Shown here in pieces: positions 18,183 to 28,111 of a DNA stretch of 64,000 nt. Within the stretch, counting starts at the first letter, position 1. Every line of letters starts with the position of its first letter. Source of the DNA: Pseudideonella sakaiensis (lineage in GTDB: Bacteria > Pseudomonadota > Gammaproteobacteria > Burkholderiales > Burkholderiaceae_C). The DNA lies in contig NZ_BBYR01000017.1 of the NCBI RefSeq assembly GCF_001293525.1, positions 1 through 64,000 of the forward strand, read 5' to 3'. The notes under the pieces are model-generated. The model ran no database searches and had not been told where the DNA came from. It worked only from the letters and a program-made list of their open reading frames with translations. The translations under genes were made by a program, and so were the position numbers.

Positions 18183-18476
18183 ATGATCGACACCGGCGAC
18201 ACCGGCCTGGCCGCCTTCGAGGCCGAGGCCCGCGCCGCGGCCTACGACGACGTGCTGGAACGGCGCTGGGCGCCGCACGCGAGCGTGCCCACGCACAGCC
18301 ACCCCTTCGACGTGCACGCGCGGGTCGCGCAGGGCGAGTTCTGGCTGACCTGCGAGGGACGCACGCGGCACCTGTCCGCGGGCGACACCTTCCAGCTCGC
18401 GGCCGAGGTGCCGCACGAGGAGCGCTACGGCCCCGACGGCGCGGTCATCTGGGCGGCGCGCCGCCATCCGCGCTGA
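18183..18476 (+). CDS. Small cupin-domain protein
   Basis: 97 residues forming a single cupin barrel. The metal motif is HSHPFDVHARVAQGEF, with later LSAGDTFQLAAEVPHEERYG providing the second histidine. Single-domain cupins of this size act as isomerases, lyases or ligand sensors. It is 26 bp downstream of the GntR regulator on the same strand, preceded by a GGAAGG ribosome site, so it is likely co-expressed and tied to the same catabolic cluster. No specific reaction can be assigned. Confidence 0.75.
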   Translation: MIDTGDTGLAAFEAEARAAAYDDVLERRWAPHASVPTHSHPFDVHARVAQGEFWLTCEGRTRHLSAGDTFQLAAEVPHEERYGPDGAVIWAARRHPR

Positions 18477-18508
18477 CGCCGTGCGCGCGCGGGCGGGGGG
18501 GGGGCGCC

Positions 18509-20359
18509 TCAGTCCCCCAGCCCCGGCGTCGTCCGCAGCACCTCGTCCACGGTGGTCAGCCCCTCGGCCACCTTCATGATCCCGGCCAGCCGCAGCGGGC
18601 GCATGCCGCCGGCGATGGCCTGGCGGCGCAGCGCGGCGAAGTCGGGCGTGGGGTGGATGGTGGCGCGGGCGGCTTCGTCGATGGTCATCAGCTCGTAGAG
18701 GCCGGCACGGCCGCGGTAGCCGGTCATGCGGCAGTCGAGGCAGCCGACGGGGCGGTAGGGGCGCACGCCGCCGGCCAGGGTCCACGGCGCGATCAGGCCG
18801 TGCAGGGTCTCGCGGGTGGTGGCCTCGTCGGGCTGCTTGCAGCCCGGGCAGAGCGTGCGCACCAGGCGCTGGGCCATCACGCCGATCACGGTGGCCGAGA
18901 TCATGTAGGCCGGCACGCCGAGGTCGAGCAGGCGGGTGATGGCCTGGGCCGAGTCGTTGGTGTGCAGGGTGCTGAACACGAGGTGGCCGGTCAGCGCGGC
19001 CTGGATGGCCATCTCGGCGGTGGCGAGGTCGCGCACCTCGCCGACCATGATGATGTCCGGGTCCTGGCGCATCAGCGCGCGCAGGCCTTCGGCGAAGTTC
19101 AGGTCGATGGCCGGCTGCACCTGGGTCTGGTTGAAGGCCGGCTGGATCATCTCGATCGGGTCTTCCACCGTGCAGACGTTGACCTCGTCGGTGGCGAGGC
19201 GGCGCAGCGTGGCGTACAGCGTGGTGGTCTTGCCCGAGCCGGTGGGGCCGGTGACGAGGACGATGCCGTGCGGGTGGGCGACGAGCTCCTCCCAGCGCCG
19301 CGCGTCGTGCGCGCCGAAGCCGAGCGCGTCGAGCGACTTGACGGTGGTGTCCGGGTCGAAGATGCGCATCACCAGCTTCTCGCCGAAGGCGGTGGGCAGC
19401 GTCGACAGCCGCATCTCCACCTCCTCGCCGCGCGGGTTGCGCGTCTTGATGCGGCCGTCCAGCGGGCGGCGGCGCTCGATCACGTCCATGCGGCCGAGCA
19501 GCTTGACGCGCGCGATCATCGCGTTCATCACGCCGGCCGGGAGCTGGTAGACGGTGTGCATCACGCCGTCGATGCGGAAGCGGATCACGCTCATCTCGCG
19601 CCGCGGCTCGAGGTGGATGTCGCTGGCGCGCTGGTCGAAGGCGTACTGCCAGAGCCAGTCGACCACCTGCACCACGCCCTGGTCCTCGGCGTCGAGCGGC
19701 TTGTTGCTGCGGCCGAGCTCGACCAGCTGCTCGAAGCTGGCCGCCGCGCTCACCTCGCCGGCCTTGACGGCGGCCCGCACCGAGCGCGACAGCGTGTAGA
19801 ACTCGGTGGTGTACTTCTGGATCTCCGGCGGGCTGGCCACCACCAGGCGCACCGCCTTGTGGGTGTGGGCCTCGATCTCGGGCAGCCAGTCGATGTCGCA
19901 GGGCTCGCAGGTGGCGATCGTCACCTCGCGCAGGCCGACCTGGATCGGCAGCGCGCGCCGCCGCTCGGCGTAGTTCACCGACATCACCTCGGCCACGCGG
20001 CCGACGTCGACCTTGAGCGGGTCGATCCGCAGGTAGGGCAGCCCGCAGCGCTGTGCCAGCCATTCCGTCAGGCCCTCGACGTCGAGCGGCCGTCCGGCGG
20101 CCGTGCCGCCGGCGCGCTCCAGGCCGGCGTGGCCGAGCCGCACCAGCGGGTGCTGGGCGCTGTCGCCGGCGGCGAAGCGCTTGGCGGTGCGCATCGCGTC
20201 CTCCGCGCTGATCACGCCGTCCTCGCGCAGCCAGGCGAGCAGCTGCCGCCAGTCCAGCCGGCCGCGGTGGGCACCGCTGCCGCCGCGGGCCGCGGGCGCG
20301 GGCGTGGCGGCGGCGCCGGGGGGCGTGGCGGTCGCGGGGGCGCGGGTCGGTGCAGTCAT
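18509..20359 (-). CDS. GspE/PulE-type secretion/pilus assembly ATPase
   Basis: 616 residues of the type II secretion/type IV pilus ATPase family. After a low-complexity N terminus, an MshEN-like domain spans ~35-190. The catalytic domain has Walker A GPTGSGKTT (~371-379), Walker B region DIIMVGEVRDLATAEMAIQA, and the His-box FSTLHTNDS. The four-cysteine zinc site of GspE is present (CPGC, then CLDC). No other T2S or T4P gene is visible within this window, so it is either an orphan or works with a distant locus. It overlaps the spermidine-synthase-like gene by 4 bp (ATGA). Confidence 0.88.
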   Translation of the reverse strand: MTAPTRAPATATPPGAAATPAPAARGGSGAHRGRLDWRQLLAWLREDGVISAEDAMRTAKRFAAGDSAQHPLVRLGHAGLERAGGTAAGRPLDVEGLTEWLAQRCGLPYLRIDPLKVDVGRVAEVMSVNYAERRRALPIQVGLREVTIATCEPCDIDWLPEIEAHTHKAVRLVVASPPEIQKYTTEFYTLSRSVRAAVKAGEVSAAASFEQLVELGRSNKPLDAEDQGVVQVVDWLWQYAFDQRASDIHLEPRREMSVIRFRIDGVMHTVYQLPAGVMNAMIARVKLLGRMDVIERRRPLDGRIKTRNPRGEEVEMRLSTLPTAFGEKLVMRIFDPDTTVKSLDALGFGAHDARRWEELVAHPHGIVLVTGPTGSGKTTTLYATLRRLATDEVNVCTVEDPIEMIQPAFNQTQVQPAIDLNFAEGLRALMRQDPDIIMVGEVRDLATAEMAIQAALTGHLVFSTLHTNDSAQAITRLLDLGVPAYMISATVIGVMAQRLVRTLCPGCKQPDEATTRETLHGLIAPWTLAGGVRPYRPVGCLDCRMTGYRGRAGLYELMTIDEAARATIHPTPDFAALRRQAIAGGMRPLRLAGIMKVAEGLTTVDEVLRTTPGLGD

Positions 20360-21252
20360 GCGGCAGGGCCGGAGCGGGCCGGGCGGAGGGACCCGGCATC
20401 ATCGTCCACTTCGGCCGGCTTGCGGCGGCGCGCGTTGGCGGGCGCGGGCGACGCAGGCGCCGCGGCCGCTTCGCCGGCCGCGGCGCCCGGCGCCTGCCGC
20501 CACATGCGCAGCCACTTGCGCGCCGGCAGCCCGGTGCGCGCCTCGAGCGCCTCGGCGCGCGCGGCCAGCACGGCCGCCTCCGGCCAGGCGGGCAGCCGGA
20601 CCGCGACCACGATGGTGTTGCCCTCGCGCGTGGGCCGCAGCGTGCGCACGGGCTGGCCGGCGAAGGCGGCGGCGATGCGGGCGGCGCTGTGCTCGAAGGC
20701 GGCGTCGCGGCCGAACAGGTTGACGGCCATCACCCCGCCCGGCGCCAGCAGGCGGGCGCAGTCGCGGTAGAAGGCCGGGCTGTCGAGCACCGGGCTGGCG
20801 GCCTCGTGGTCGTAGAGGTCCACGCACAGCAGGTCCGCGCTGGCGGCCTGGCGGGCATCGGCCACGTGGGCGGCGGCGTCGGCCTCGATGACCTGCAGCC
20901 GCGGGCCGTCCGGCGGCAGGCGGAACCAGAGGCGGCCGGCCTGGATGACGCTCGGGTTGATCTCGACGGCGGTCGTCGGCATGCCCAGGCCGTGGCAGAA
21001 GCGGGTCAGCGTGGCGGCGCCGAGGCCGAGCTGCACGGCGCGCACCTCGGCCCAGGCCTCGGCTGCCGGGTCGGCCGCCTCGGGCCGCAGCAGCAGCGCG
21101 GCCAGCATGCGCTGCACGTACTCCAGCTCGATCGCGTCGGGCTTGCGCAGGCGCAGCGCGCCCTGCACCCAGGGCGTGCCCAGGTGCAGGTAGCGCACGC
21201 CATCGGCCTCGGAGAGGGTGGCGGGGGCGAGGCGGGGGCGGCGGCGGTTCAT
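20356..21252 (-). CDS. Spermidine synthase-like SAM-binding protein
   Basis: 298 residues from the ATG at 21252. The core is a class I methyltransferase/aminopropyltransferase fold: AVQLGLGAATLTRFCHGLG gives the nucleotide loop, TTAVEINPSVIQAG the acidic strand, and ADLLCVDLYDHEAASPVL the catalytic-loop region. The second half continues as in SpeE (FYRDCARLLAPGGVMAVNL). It lacks the clear putrescine-site tyrosines of true SpeE, so the substrate is uncertain. Its stop overlaps the start of the GspE-like gene, implying co-translation. An Ala/Pro-rich C-terminal tail follows residue ~265. Confidence 0.75.
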   Translation of the reverse strand: MNRRRPRLAPATLSEADGVRYLHLGTPWVQGALRLRKPDAIELEYVQRMLAALLLRPEAADPAAEAWAEVRAVQLGLGAATLTRFCHGLGMPTTAVEINPSVIQAGRLWFRLPPDGPRLQVIEADAAAHVADARQAASADLLCVDLYDHEAASPVLDSPAFYRDCARLLAPGGVMAVNLFGRDAAFEHSAARIAAAFAGQPVRTLRPTREGNTIVVAVRLPAWPEAAVLAARAEALEARTGLPARKWLRMWRQAPGAAAGEAAAAPASPAPANARRRKPAEVDDDAGSLRPARSGPAA

Positions 21253-21385
21253 CGGGGTCGGCAGCAGGCGGTCGCCGATTGTCCCGCCCCGCGGCGGTCG
21301 CGCGCGGCGGCCTCGCCCGGCGTGCGCGCCCGCGGCCGCGCCCGGCGGGCAACGACGCAGTCGCCTCGGGCCCTTCACGGCTTCT

Positions 21386-21928
21386 TCAGCCCACGCCATG
21401 CGCATCGAACACCGCCTGCCAGGCCGCCCGCTTGCGTTCGAAGGACCAGCTGGCGTTCGCCGGGCTGGTGGACGGCAGCCGCCAGACCGCGAGGCCCAGC
21501 CCCTCGGCGAGGCCGCGGTGGCGGGCCGACTCGCCGCCGTTGTGCGCCACCGCCTCCAGCCCGGGCGCGAGCCGCCGCAGGCCCGCCAGGTCGTTCAGCT
21601 CGGCATCGGTGATGGCCGCATCGAGGCTGCCGGCGCGGCGGCAGCGCGCGTACACGTCCCACAGCCCGAGGCCGCGTGCGCAGAGCTGGTCCAGCCGCGC
21701 CGGGTAGGGCAGGGCGCGCAGGTCGACGCCCCAGAGCGCAGACAGCAGCGGCCAGAACTGGTTGCGCGGGTGCGCGTAGTACTGGCCGGCGGCGAGCGAG
21801 GCCTCGCCGGGGAAGCTGCCGAGCACCAGCAGCCGGGTGCGCGGGCCGACCACGGGGGGCAGGCCCTCGCGCAGCGGCAGAGCAGCCGGCAGGACTGCCG
21901 CCGCCGCTGGAGGGGTGCGCCGGCTCAT
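21386..21928 (-). CDS. DNA-deoxyinosine glycosylase (uracil-DNA glycosylase superfamily)
   Basis: 180 residues. The motif LLVLGSFPGEASLAAGQYYAH split over the first core strand, followed by PRNQFWPLLSAL, identifies the hypoxanthine/uracil-DNA glycosylase family (family 6-like). A closing PSTSPANASWSF motif corresponds to the DNA-leucine-loop region. Such enzymes remove deaminated bases, mainly hypoxanthine. It overlaps TatD by 4 bp (ATGA), so both are made from one transcript; TatD-type nucleases are also linked to DNA repair. Confidence 0.85.
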   Translation of the reverse strand: MSRRTPPAAAAVLPAALPLREGLPPVVGPRTRLLVLGSFPGEASLAAGQYYAHPRNQFWPLLSALWGVDLRALPYPARLDQLCARGLGLWDVYARCRRAGSLDAAITDAELNDLAGLRRLAPGLEAVAHNGGESARHRGLAEGLGLAVWRLPSTSPANASWSFERKRAAWQAVFDAHGVG

Positions 21929-22818
21929 GGCCCGGTCGGGGCCGGGCCCGGGTCGGCCGTGCCGACGCGGCCGCCGGCCGCGGCGGCGCTGGCCAGGCCG
22001 GGCCGCAGCCCGGCCAGCCGCGGCAGGGCCGCGCAGGCGTTCGCCGTCGTCAGCGCGGCGATGGCGGCCGGGCTGCTGCCGCGCAGCGCGGCGAGTTCGG
22101 CGCCGATGCGGGGCAGCTCGGCGGGCTCGTTGCGGGCGTCGTGCGGGTCGGCGCCGGCGGCGCGCTCGGCCGCCGTCTGGTAGCGCCAGCGCGGCGGGAT
22201 GTCGGGCGCGTCGGTCTCGAGCACCAGCGCGTGGTCCGGCAGCGCGGCGGCCAGGCGGCGGATCTGCAGCGCGCGGTCGAAGCTCAGCGTGCCGCCGAAG
22301 CCCAGGCGCAGGCCGAGCTCGACGAAGGCCCGGGCCTGCTGCAGGCTGCCATTGAAGGCGTGGGCGATGCCGCCGACCGGCGTGCGCCGCAGGTGCTTGA
22401 GCAGCGTGTCGGCCGAGCGCCGCACGTGCAGCAGCACCGGCAGGCCATGCCGGCGGGCGAGCGCGAGCTGGGCCGCGTAGAAGGCCTCCTGGCGCTCGCG
22501 CGGGTGGCCGGGCACGAAGTGGTCGAGGCCGATCTCGCCGACCGCCACCAGGCGCGGGTCGTCGCGGTGCCGCGCGAGGGCGGCGTCCAGCCGGTCGAGG
22601 TCCGCGTCGTCCGCGTCGCGCACGCACAGCGGGTGGATGCCCAGCGCGTAGGCGGCGCCGTGGCGCTGCGCCAGCCCGGCCAGCGCGTCGGCGTCGCCGG
22701 CGCGCACCGCCGGCAGCACCAGCAGCCCGACGCCGGCGGCCGCGGCGCGCGCGACCACCGCGTCGCGGTCCGGATCGAACTCGGGAGCATCGAGGTGGCA
22801 GTGCGTGTCGATCCACAT
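21925..22818 (-). CDS. TatD family DNase/hydrolase
   Basis: 297 residues from the ATG at 22818 (MWIDTHCHLDAPEFD); ATGs at 22827 and 22830 would add three or four residues. The amidohydrolase metal ligands are all visible: THCHLD, GEIGLDHF, LLHVRRSADTLL, AHAFNGSLQ and ETDAPDIPP. TatD proteins are Mg2+-dependent 3'-5' DNases acting on damaged DNA or in quality control. It forms an overlapping pair with the DNA glycosylase downstream. The C-terminal ~25 residues are Ala/Gly/Pro-rich and probably disordered. Confidence 0.92.
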   Translation of the reverse strand: MWIDTHCHLDAPEFDPDRDAVVARAAAAGVGLLVLPAVRAGDADALAGLAQRHGAAYALGIHPLCVRDADDADLDRLDAALARHRDDPRLVAVGEIGLDHFVPGHPRERQEAFYAAQLALARRHGLPVLLHVRRSADTLLKHLRRTPVGGIAHAFNGSLQQARAFVELGLRLGFGGTLSFDRALQIRRLAAALPDHALVLETDAPDIPPRWRYQTAAERAAGADPHDARNEPAELPRIGAELAALRGSSPAAIAALTTANACAALPRLAGLRPGLASAAAAGGRVGTADPGPAPTGP

Positions 22819-23008
22819 GCGCGCCATCATGCCCGTGCCGGGCGTTCCGTCCCGCCGGCAGGGGCGGCGGATGCCGCCCGCCGGGCGGCGCCGTAAACCC
22901 CAGGCCCGGTGACGGGAAAGCGAGGCCGTGCTACCGTGGTCGCGTCTGGTGGCCAGGGGCGTCCGCAGCGTGGCGCGTCGGCGGGCCGCCCTGCCGGGAG
23001 ACGCTCCG

Positions 23009-24109
23009 ATGCCGAAGAGAACACCGCTGGTCAGCCGATCCCCGCGCACCGCCGAGCCCCCGGCCGGGTCGGTGCCGGCCGCGGCGGCGGCGGGCGGCAA
23101 CGGTCCGGGCCCTGGCGCCTCGGCGGCGGCCGCAGCGCCGGGTGACGGTCCTGTCGCACGGCCGCCGACGGGCGCGCCGTCGGCCCCTGCCTTCGAACGC
23201 GCCCACGATCCCGCCCCCGTCGCGCTGCCCGTGCCCACCGGCTGGCGCGCCCGCCTGGCGCGCCGCGAGCGCTGGTTCTGGGCCGTCGGGCTGGTCGTGG
23301 TTGCGGCGCTGGCGCTGCACGGCGCGCTGCGGCCCGCCGCCCCCGCGCCCTACACCCCGAAGCAGATCGACGCGATGGTGCGCCAGTCGCTCGGCGAGAA
23401 CCCGCTGCCGTCGCACGCATCCCATGCCTACGAGGCGGTGCGCGGCTCGGTGGTGCGCGTGGTCGGGCTGATGACCGAGGGCGACGAGGGCGACGACCCG
23501 GCGCCGTCCGCGCCCGGCGCGGTGCCGGCGAACGGCGAGCGGCCGGCGGCGCGACCGGGCGAGCGCAGCGTCGAGCGCGGCGTCGGCACCGGCGTGGTGA
23601 TCGTCGACAACGGCACCATCCTCACCAACCTGCACGTGGTGCAGGGCGCGCGCCGCATCAAGGTGACCTTCGCCGACGGCCACGTCAGCGATGCCCGCGT
23701 GATCAACGTGCAGCCCGAGAACGACCTGGCGGTGCTGCGCGCACGCAGCATCCCGGACGACCTGGAGGCGGCGACGATGCGCTCCACCGCCGACCTGCTG
23801 CCGGGCGACGAGGTGATCGCGGTCGGCTACCCCTTCGGCATCGGCCCGTCGGTGTCGGCCGGCGTCGTCTCGGGCCTGAAGCGCGAGTTCAACTCGCCGG
23901 ACGGCCAGCAGAAGCTGAGCAACCTGATCCAGTTCGACGCCGCCGCCAACCCGGGCAATTCCGGCGGCCCGCTGGTCACCACCGACGGCGCCGTCGTCGG
24001 CATCGTGACCGCGATCCTCAACCCCTCGCGCTCGCGCACCTTCATCGGCATCGGCTTCGCCGTGCCGATCGAGAATGCGGCCGCCGGCGCCGGCATGCCG
24101 CCGTTCTGA
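23009..24109 (+). CDS. HtrA/DegP-like S1C serine protease without PDZ domain
   Basis: 366 residues from the ATG at 23009, which has a GGGAG ribosome site. Residues 1-85 are low-complexity and cytoplasmic; a single membrane helix follows (~89-105), then a periplasmic trypsin domain. The triad is complete: TNLHVVQ (His209), ENDLAVL (Asp239) and NPGNSGGP (Ser318). The protein ends just after the protease domain, so the PDZ domain usual in DegP/DegS is missing. It lies 37 bp before moxR on the same strand, suggesting a link with the MoxR-DUF58-vWA genes. Confidence 0.88.
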   Translation: MPKRTPLVSRSPRTAEPPAGSVPAAAAAGGNGPGPGASAAAAAPGDGPVARPPTGAPSAPAFERAHDPAPVALPVPTGWRARLARRERWFWAVGLVVVAALALHGALRPAAPAPYTPKQIDAMVRQSLGENPLPSHASHAYEAVRGSVVRVVGLMTEGDEGDDPAPSAPGAVPANGERPAARPGERSVERGVGTGVVIVDNGTILTNLHVVQGARRIKVTFADGHVSDARVINVQPENDLAVLRARSIPDDLEAATMRSTADLLPGDEVIAVGYPFGIGPSVSAGVVSGLKREFNSPDGQQKLSNLIQFDAAANPGNSGGPLVTTDGAVVGIVTAILNPSRSRTFIGIGFAVPIENAAAGAGMPPF

Positions 24110-24146
24110 GGTCCCGTCCCCCGTCCCCGCCCTCGAAAGCCGCCCG

Positions 24147-25135
<989 letters not shown>

Positions 25136-25139
<4 letters not shown>

Positions 25140-26194
25140 CCCCGGCCGCCGCGCCCGCCGACGCCGCCGCACCCGCCTCGGGCGCCGGCGAGGCGCTGCT
25201 GCGGCGCCTCGAATGGACCGTGCTGCGCCGCCTCGACGGCCGGCTGCAGGGCAACCACCGCACGCTCTGGCGCGGCACCGGGCTGGACCTGGCGGACCTG
25301 CGCGAGTACCAGCACGAGGACGACGTCCGCCACATCGACTGGAACGTCACCGCGCGGCTGCAGGTGCCGTACGTGCGCCAGTTCACCGAGGACCGCGAGC
25401 TGAGCGCGTGGTTCCTGGTCGACCTGAGCGGCAGCGTGGACTTCGGCTCCGACCGGCAGACCAAGCGCCGCGTCGCGCGCGACTTCGTCGGCGTGCTGGC
25501 GCGGCTGCTGACGCGCCACGGCAACCGCGTCGGCGCGATCCTCTACGACCGCCGCGTCTTCGCGGTGCTGGAGCCGCGCGGCGGCCGGCTGCAGGTGCTG
25601 CGGCTGCTGCAGGCGATCGACCGCCCGCCGCCCGCGCCACCGGCCGCCGCGGCCGAGGGCGGCGCGCGCGGCCGGCGGGCGGCGCGCGCGCCGGCGCCCG
25701 CGCCGGCCGCCGGCACCCGGCTGGCCGAGCTGCTGCAGGCCGCGCAGCGCGTGGTGCGCCGGCGCAGCGCCGTGTTCGTCGTCTCCGACTTCGTCAGCGA
25801 GCCGGGCTGGGAGGCGGTGCTCGGCCGGCTGACGCTGCGCCACGAGGTGACCGCGGTGCGCCTCGTCGACCCGATGGAGCGCTCGCTGCCGGACATCGGC
25901 CTGCTGACGATGAGCGACGCCGAGACCGGCGAGCGCCTGCTGGTCGACACCTCCGACCCGGGCCTGCGCCGCCGCTTCGAGGCCGCCGCCGCGCGGCGCG
26001 AGCAGGCGCTGTTCGAGGCGCTGGGCGCTGCCGGCGTGGACACGCTGGAGCTGGCCACCGACGACGACCTGCTCGACGCGATCCTGCGCTTCGCCGACCT
26101 GCGCCGCCAGCGCGCCCGCCTGGCGGCCGGCGGCGGGGTGCCGCGGCACCTCGTCGCGCCCGCCGCGCGTGCAGGCACGCCGCCTGCTCCCTGA
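25136..26194 (+). CDS. DUF58 domain protein (MoxR-associated)
   Basis: 352 residues. The DUF58 signature REYQHEDDVRHIDWNVTA is near residue 62, followed by a degenerate vWA-like domain with WFLVDLSGSVDFG. DUF58 proteins are coupled to MoxR ATPases and are thought to be their substrates or partners. A Gly/Ala/Pro-rich insert (~165-205) interrupts the domain. It overlaps moxR (ATGA) and lies 46 bp before the BatA-like gene. Confidence 0.9.
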
Positions 26195-26240
26195 ACCTCG
26201 CCCGGCCCCGCCTGCCCCCCGACGGTCTTCCCACCCCGCC

Positions 26241-27290
26241 ATGCCCACCCGCGACCTTCCCGTCAGCTTCCTCTGGCCCGACCTGCTGTGGGGCCTGCTG
26301 CTGCTGCCGCTGCTGGTGCTCGCCTACCTGTGGCTGATGCGCCGGCGCAAGCACCGCAGCCTGCGCGTCGCCGACCTGGCGCTGGTGCGCGAGGCGATGG
26401 GCCGCGGCGGCAGCTGGCGGCGCCACGTGCCGCCGATGCTGCTGCTGCTGGCGCTGGCGGCGCTGCTGCTGGCCGGCGCGCGGCCGACCGCGGTGATCAG
26501 CCTGCCGCTGCAGCAGGAGACCATCGTGCTGGCGATGGACGTGTCCGGCAGCATGCGGGCTACCGACGTGCAGCCGAACCGCCTGGTCGCCGCGCAGGAG
26601 GCGGCCAAGGCCTTCATCAAGGAGCTGCCACGCAACGTGCGGCTGTCGGTGGTGAGCTTCGCCGGCACCGCCGCCGTGGTGCAGGCGCCCACGCTCAGCC
26701 GCGAGGACGTGGTCGCCGCGATCGACCGCTTCCAGCTGCAGCGCGGCACCGCGATCGGCAGCGGCATCGTGCTGTCGCTGGCCACGCTCTTCCCCGACGC
26801 CGGCATCGACCTGAGCCAGATCACCGGCCAGCGCGCGATGCCGCCCGGCCCCGGCGACAAGCCGCGCCAGGACCTCGCGCCGGTGGCGCCGGGCTCCTAC
26901 GCGTCGGCTGCGGTGATCCTGCTCACCGACGGCCAGCGCACCACCGGCCCGGACCCGCTGGACGCCGCCAAGATGGCCGCCGACCGCGGCGTCAAGGTCT
27001 ACACCGTCGGCATCGGCACCAAGGAAGGCGAGACCATCGGCTTCGAGGGCTGGAGCATGCGGGTGCGGCTGGACGAGGACACGCTGAAGTCGATCGCCAA
27101 CGCCACCCGGGCCGACTACTACTACGCCGGCACCGCCGAGGACCTGAAGAAGGTCTACCAGGGCCTGGGCTCGCGGATGGCGGTCGAGAAGAAGGAGACC
27201 GAGGTCACCGCGCTGTTCGCGGCGCTGGGCGCGCTGCTGGTGCTGCTGTCGGCGGGCCTGTCGGTCTGGTGGTTCGGGCGCGTCGCATGA
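26241..27290 (+). CDS. BatA-like vWA domain membrane protein
   Basis: 349 residues. Two N-terminal membrane helices (~10-32, ~64-82) surround a cytoplasmic RRRKHRSLRV loop; a vWA domain follows with an intact MIDAS motif (AMDVSGSMRATD), a later Thr/Asp position (LLTDGQRTTGPDP), and a C-terminal helix (~325-345). This is the Aerotolerance-type BatA layout. It completes the MoxR-DUF58-vWA set and overlaps the DUF1992 gene by 4 bp. Confidence 0.9.
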   Translation: MPTRDLPVSFLWPDLLWGLLLLPLLVLAYLWLMRRRKHRSLRVADLALVREAMGRGGSWRRHVPPMLLLLALAALLLAGARPTAVISLPLQQETIVLAMDVSGSMRATDVQPNRLVAAQEAAKAFIKELPRNVRLSVVSFAGTAAVVQAPTLSREDVVAAIDRFQLQRGTAIGSGIVLSLATLFPDAGIDLSQITGQRAMPPGPGDKPRQDLAPVAPGSYASAAVILLTDGQRTTGPDPLDAAKMAADRGVKVYTVGIGTKEGETIGFEGWSMRVRLDEDTLKSIANATRADYYYAGTAEDLKKVYQGLGSRMAVEKKETEVTALFAALGALLVLLSAGLSVWWFGRVA

Positions 27291-27604
27291 CCGACGAGGA
27301 GATCGGCCGCCAGCTGCGCGAGGCCGAGGCGCGCGGCGAGTTCCGCGGCCTGGCCGGCCGGCCGCTGCCGGTCGACGAGGGCTGGGACGCCACGCCGGCC
27401 GAGCTGCGGCTGCCCTTCAAGGTGCTGAAGAACGCCGGCTGGGTGCCGCCGGAGCTGGCGTGGTTCCGCGAGCGGGCGCAGCTGCAGGCCGAGCTCGCGG
27501 CGGCCGACGCGGCGCAGCGCGCCGTGCTCGAGCGCCGCCTGGCCGACCTGCAGCAGAAGATCGCGCTGCGCCTCGAGGGCCTGCGCGTGCACCGGACGCT
27601 CTAG
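27287..27604 (+). CDS. DUF1992 (DnaJ-C28 conserved domain) protein
   Basis: 105 residues, nearly all DUF1992: EEIGRQLREAEARGEFRGL, GRPLPVDE, KVLKNAGWVPPELAW. The domain also occurs in animal DNAJC28, but there is no J domain here. Function is unknown. It is the last gene of the MoxR cluster, coupled to the vWA gene by an ATGA overlap. Confidence 0.85.
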   Translation: MTDEEIGRQLREAEARGEFRGLAGRPLPVDEGWDATPAELRLPFKVLKNAGWVPPELAWFRERAQLQAELAAADAAQRAVLERRLADLQQKIALRLEGLRVHRTL

Positions 27605-27679
27605 CTGGCGCGGCAGCGGCAGCTGCAGCGCGCGCACGGCCGGCGCGCCGCGGCCCTGGGGACGCTGCTGCGCGCCGCG

Positions 27680-28111
27680 TCAGCCCGCGAAGCGCTGCCA
27701 GAGCGCCGTGCCCCACACGCCGCCGCACAGCAGCAGCGCCAGCAGCACCGCGGCGCTGCCCATGTCCTTGGCGCGCCGCGACAGCTCGTGCAGGTCCATC
27801 GAGACGCGGTCCACGGTGGCCTCGATCGCCGAGTTGAGCAGCTCGACGATCAGCACCAGCACCAGGCTGCCGAGCAGCAGCGCCGTCTCCACCCAGCCGC
27901 GGCCCAGCCAGACCGCCAGCGGTAGCGCGATGGCGGCCAGCACCAGCTCCTGGCGGAACGCGGCCTCGCCGCGCCACGCATCGCGCAGGCCGCGCAGCGA
28001 GTGGCCGGCGGCGTGCAGCACCCGGTCGAGCCCGGTGCGGCCCTTCAGCGCGGTGGCGCCTGGTGCGGGCGGACCGTCCGCGCGGCGCGCGCCGGGATGG
28101 GCGCTGCTCAT
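27680..28111 (-). CDS. dgkA: Diacylglycerol kinase (undecaprenol/DAG kinase family)
   Basis: 143 residues with three membrane helices; the catalytic signature ELLNSAIEATVDRVSMDLHE, then RRAKDMGSAAVLLA, is complete. It is longer than E. coli DgkA (about 121 residues) because of a polar N-terminal leader. It phosphorylates diacylglycerol to phosphatidate in the inner membrane. It overlaps the EptA gene by 4 bp. EptA releases diacylglycerol from phosphatidylethanolamine, so DgkA would recycle that product. Confidence 0.92.
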   Translation of the reverse strand: MSSAHPGARRADGPPAPGATALKGRTGLDRVLHAAGHSLRGLRDAWRGEAAFRQELVLAAIALPLAVWLGRGWVETALLLGSLVLVLIVELLNSAIEATVDRVSMDLHELSRRAKDMGSAAVLLALLLCGGVWGTALWQRFAG

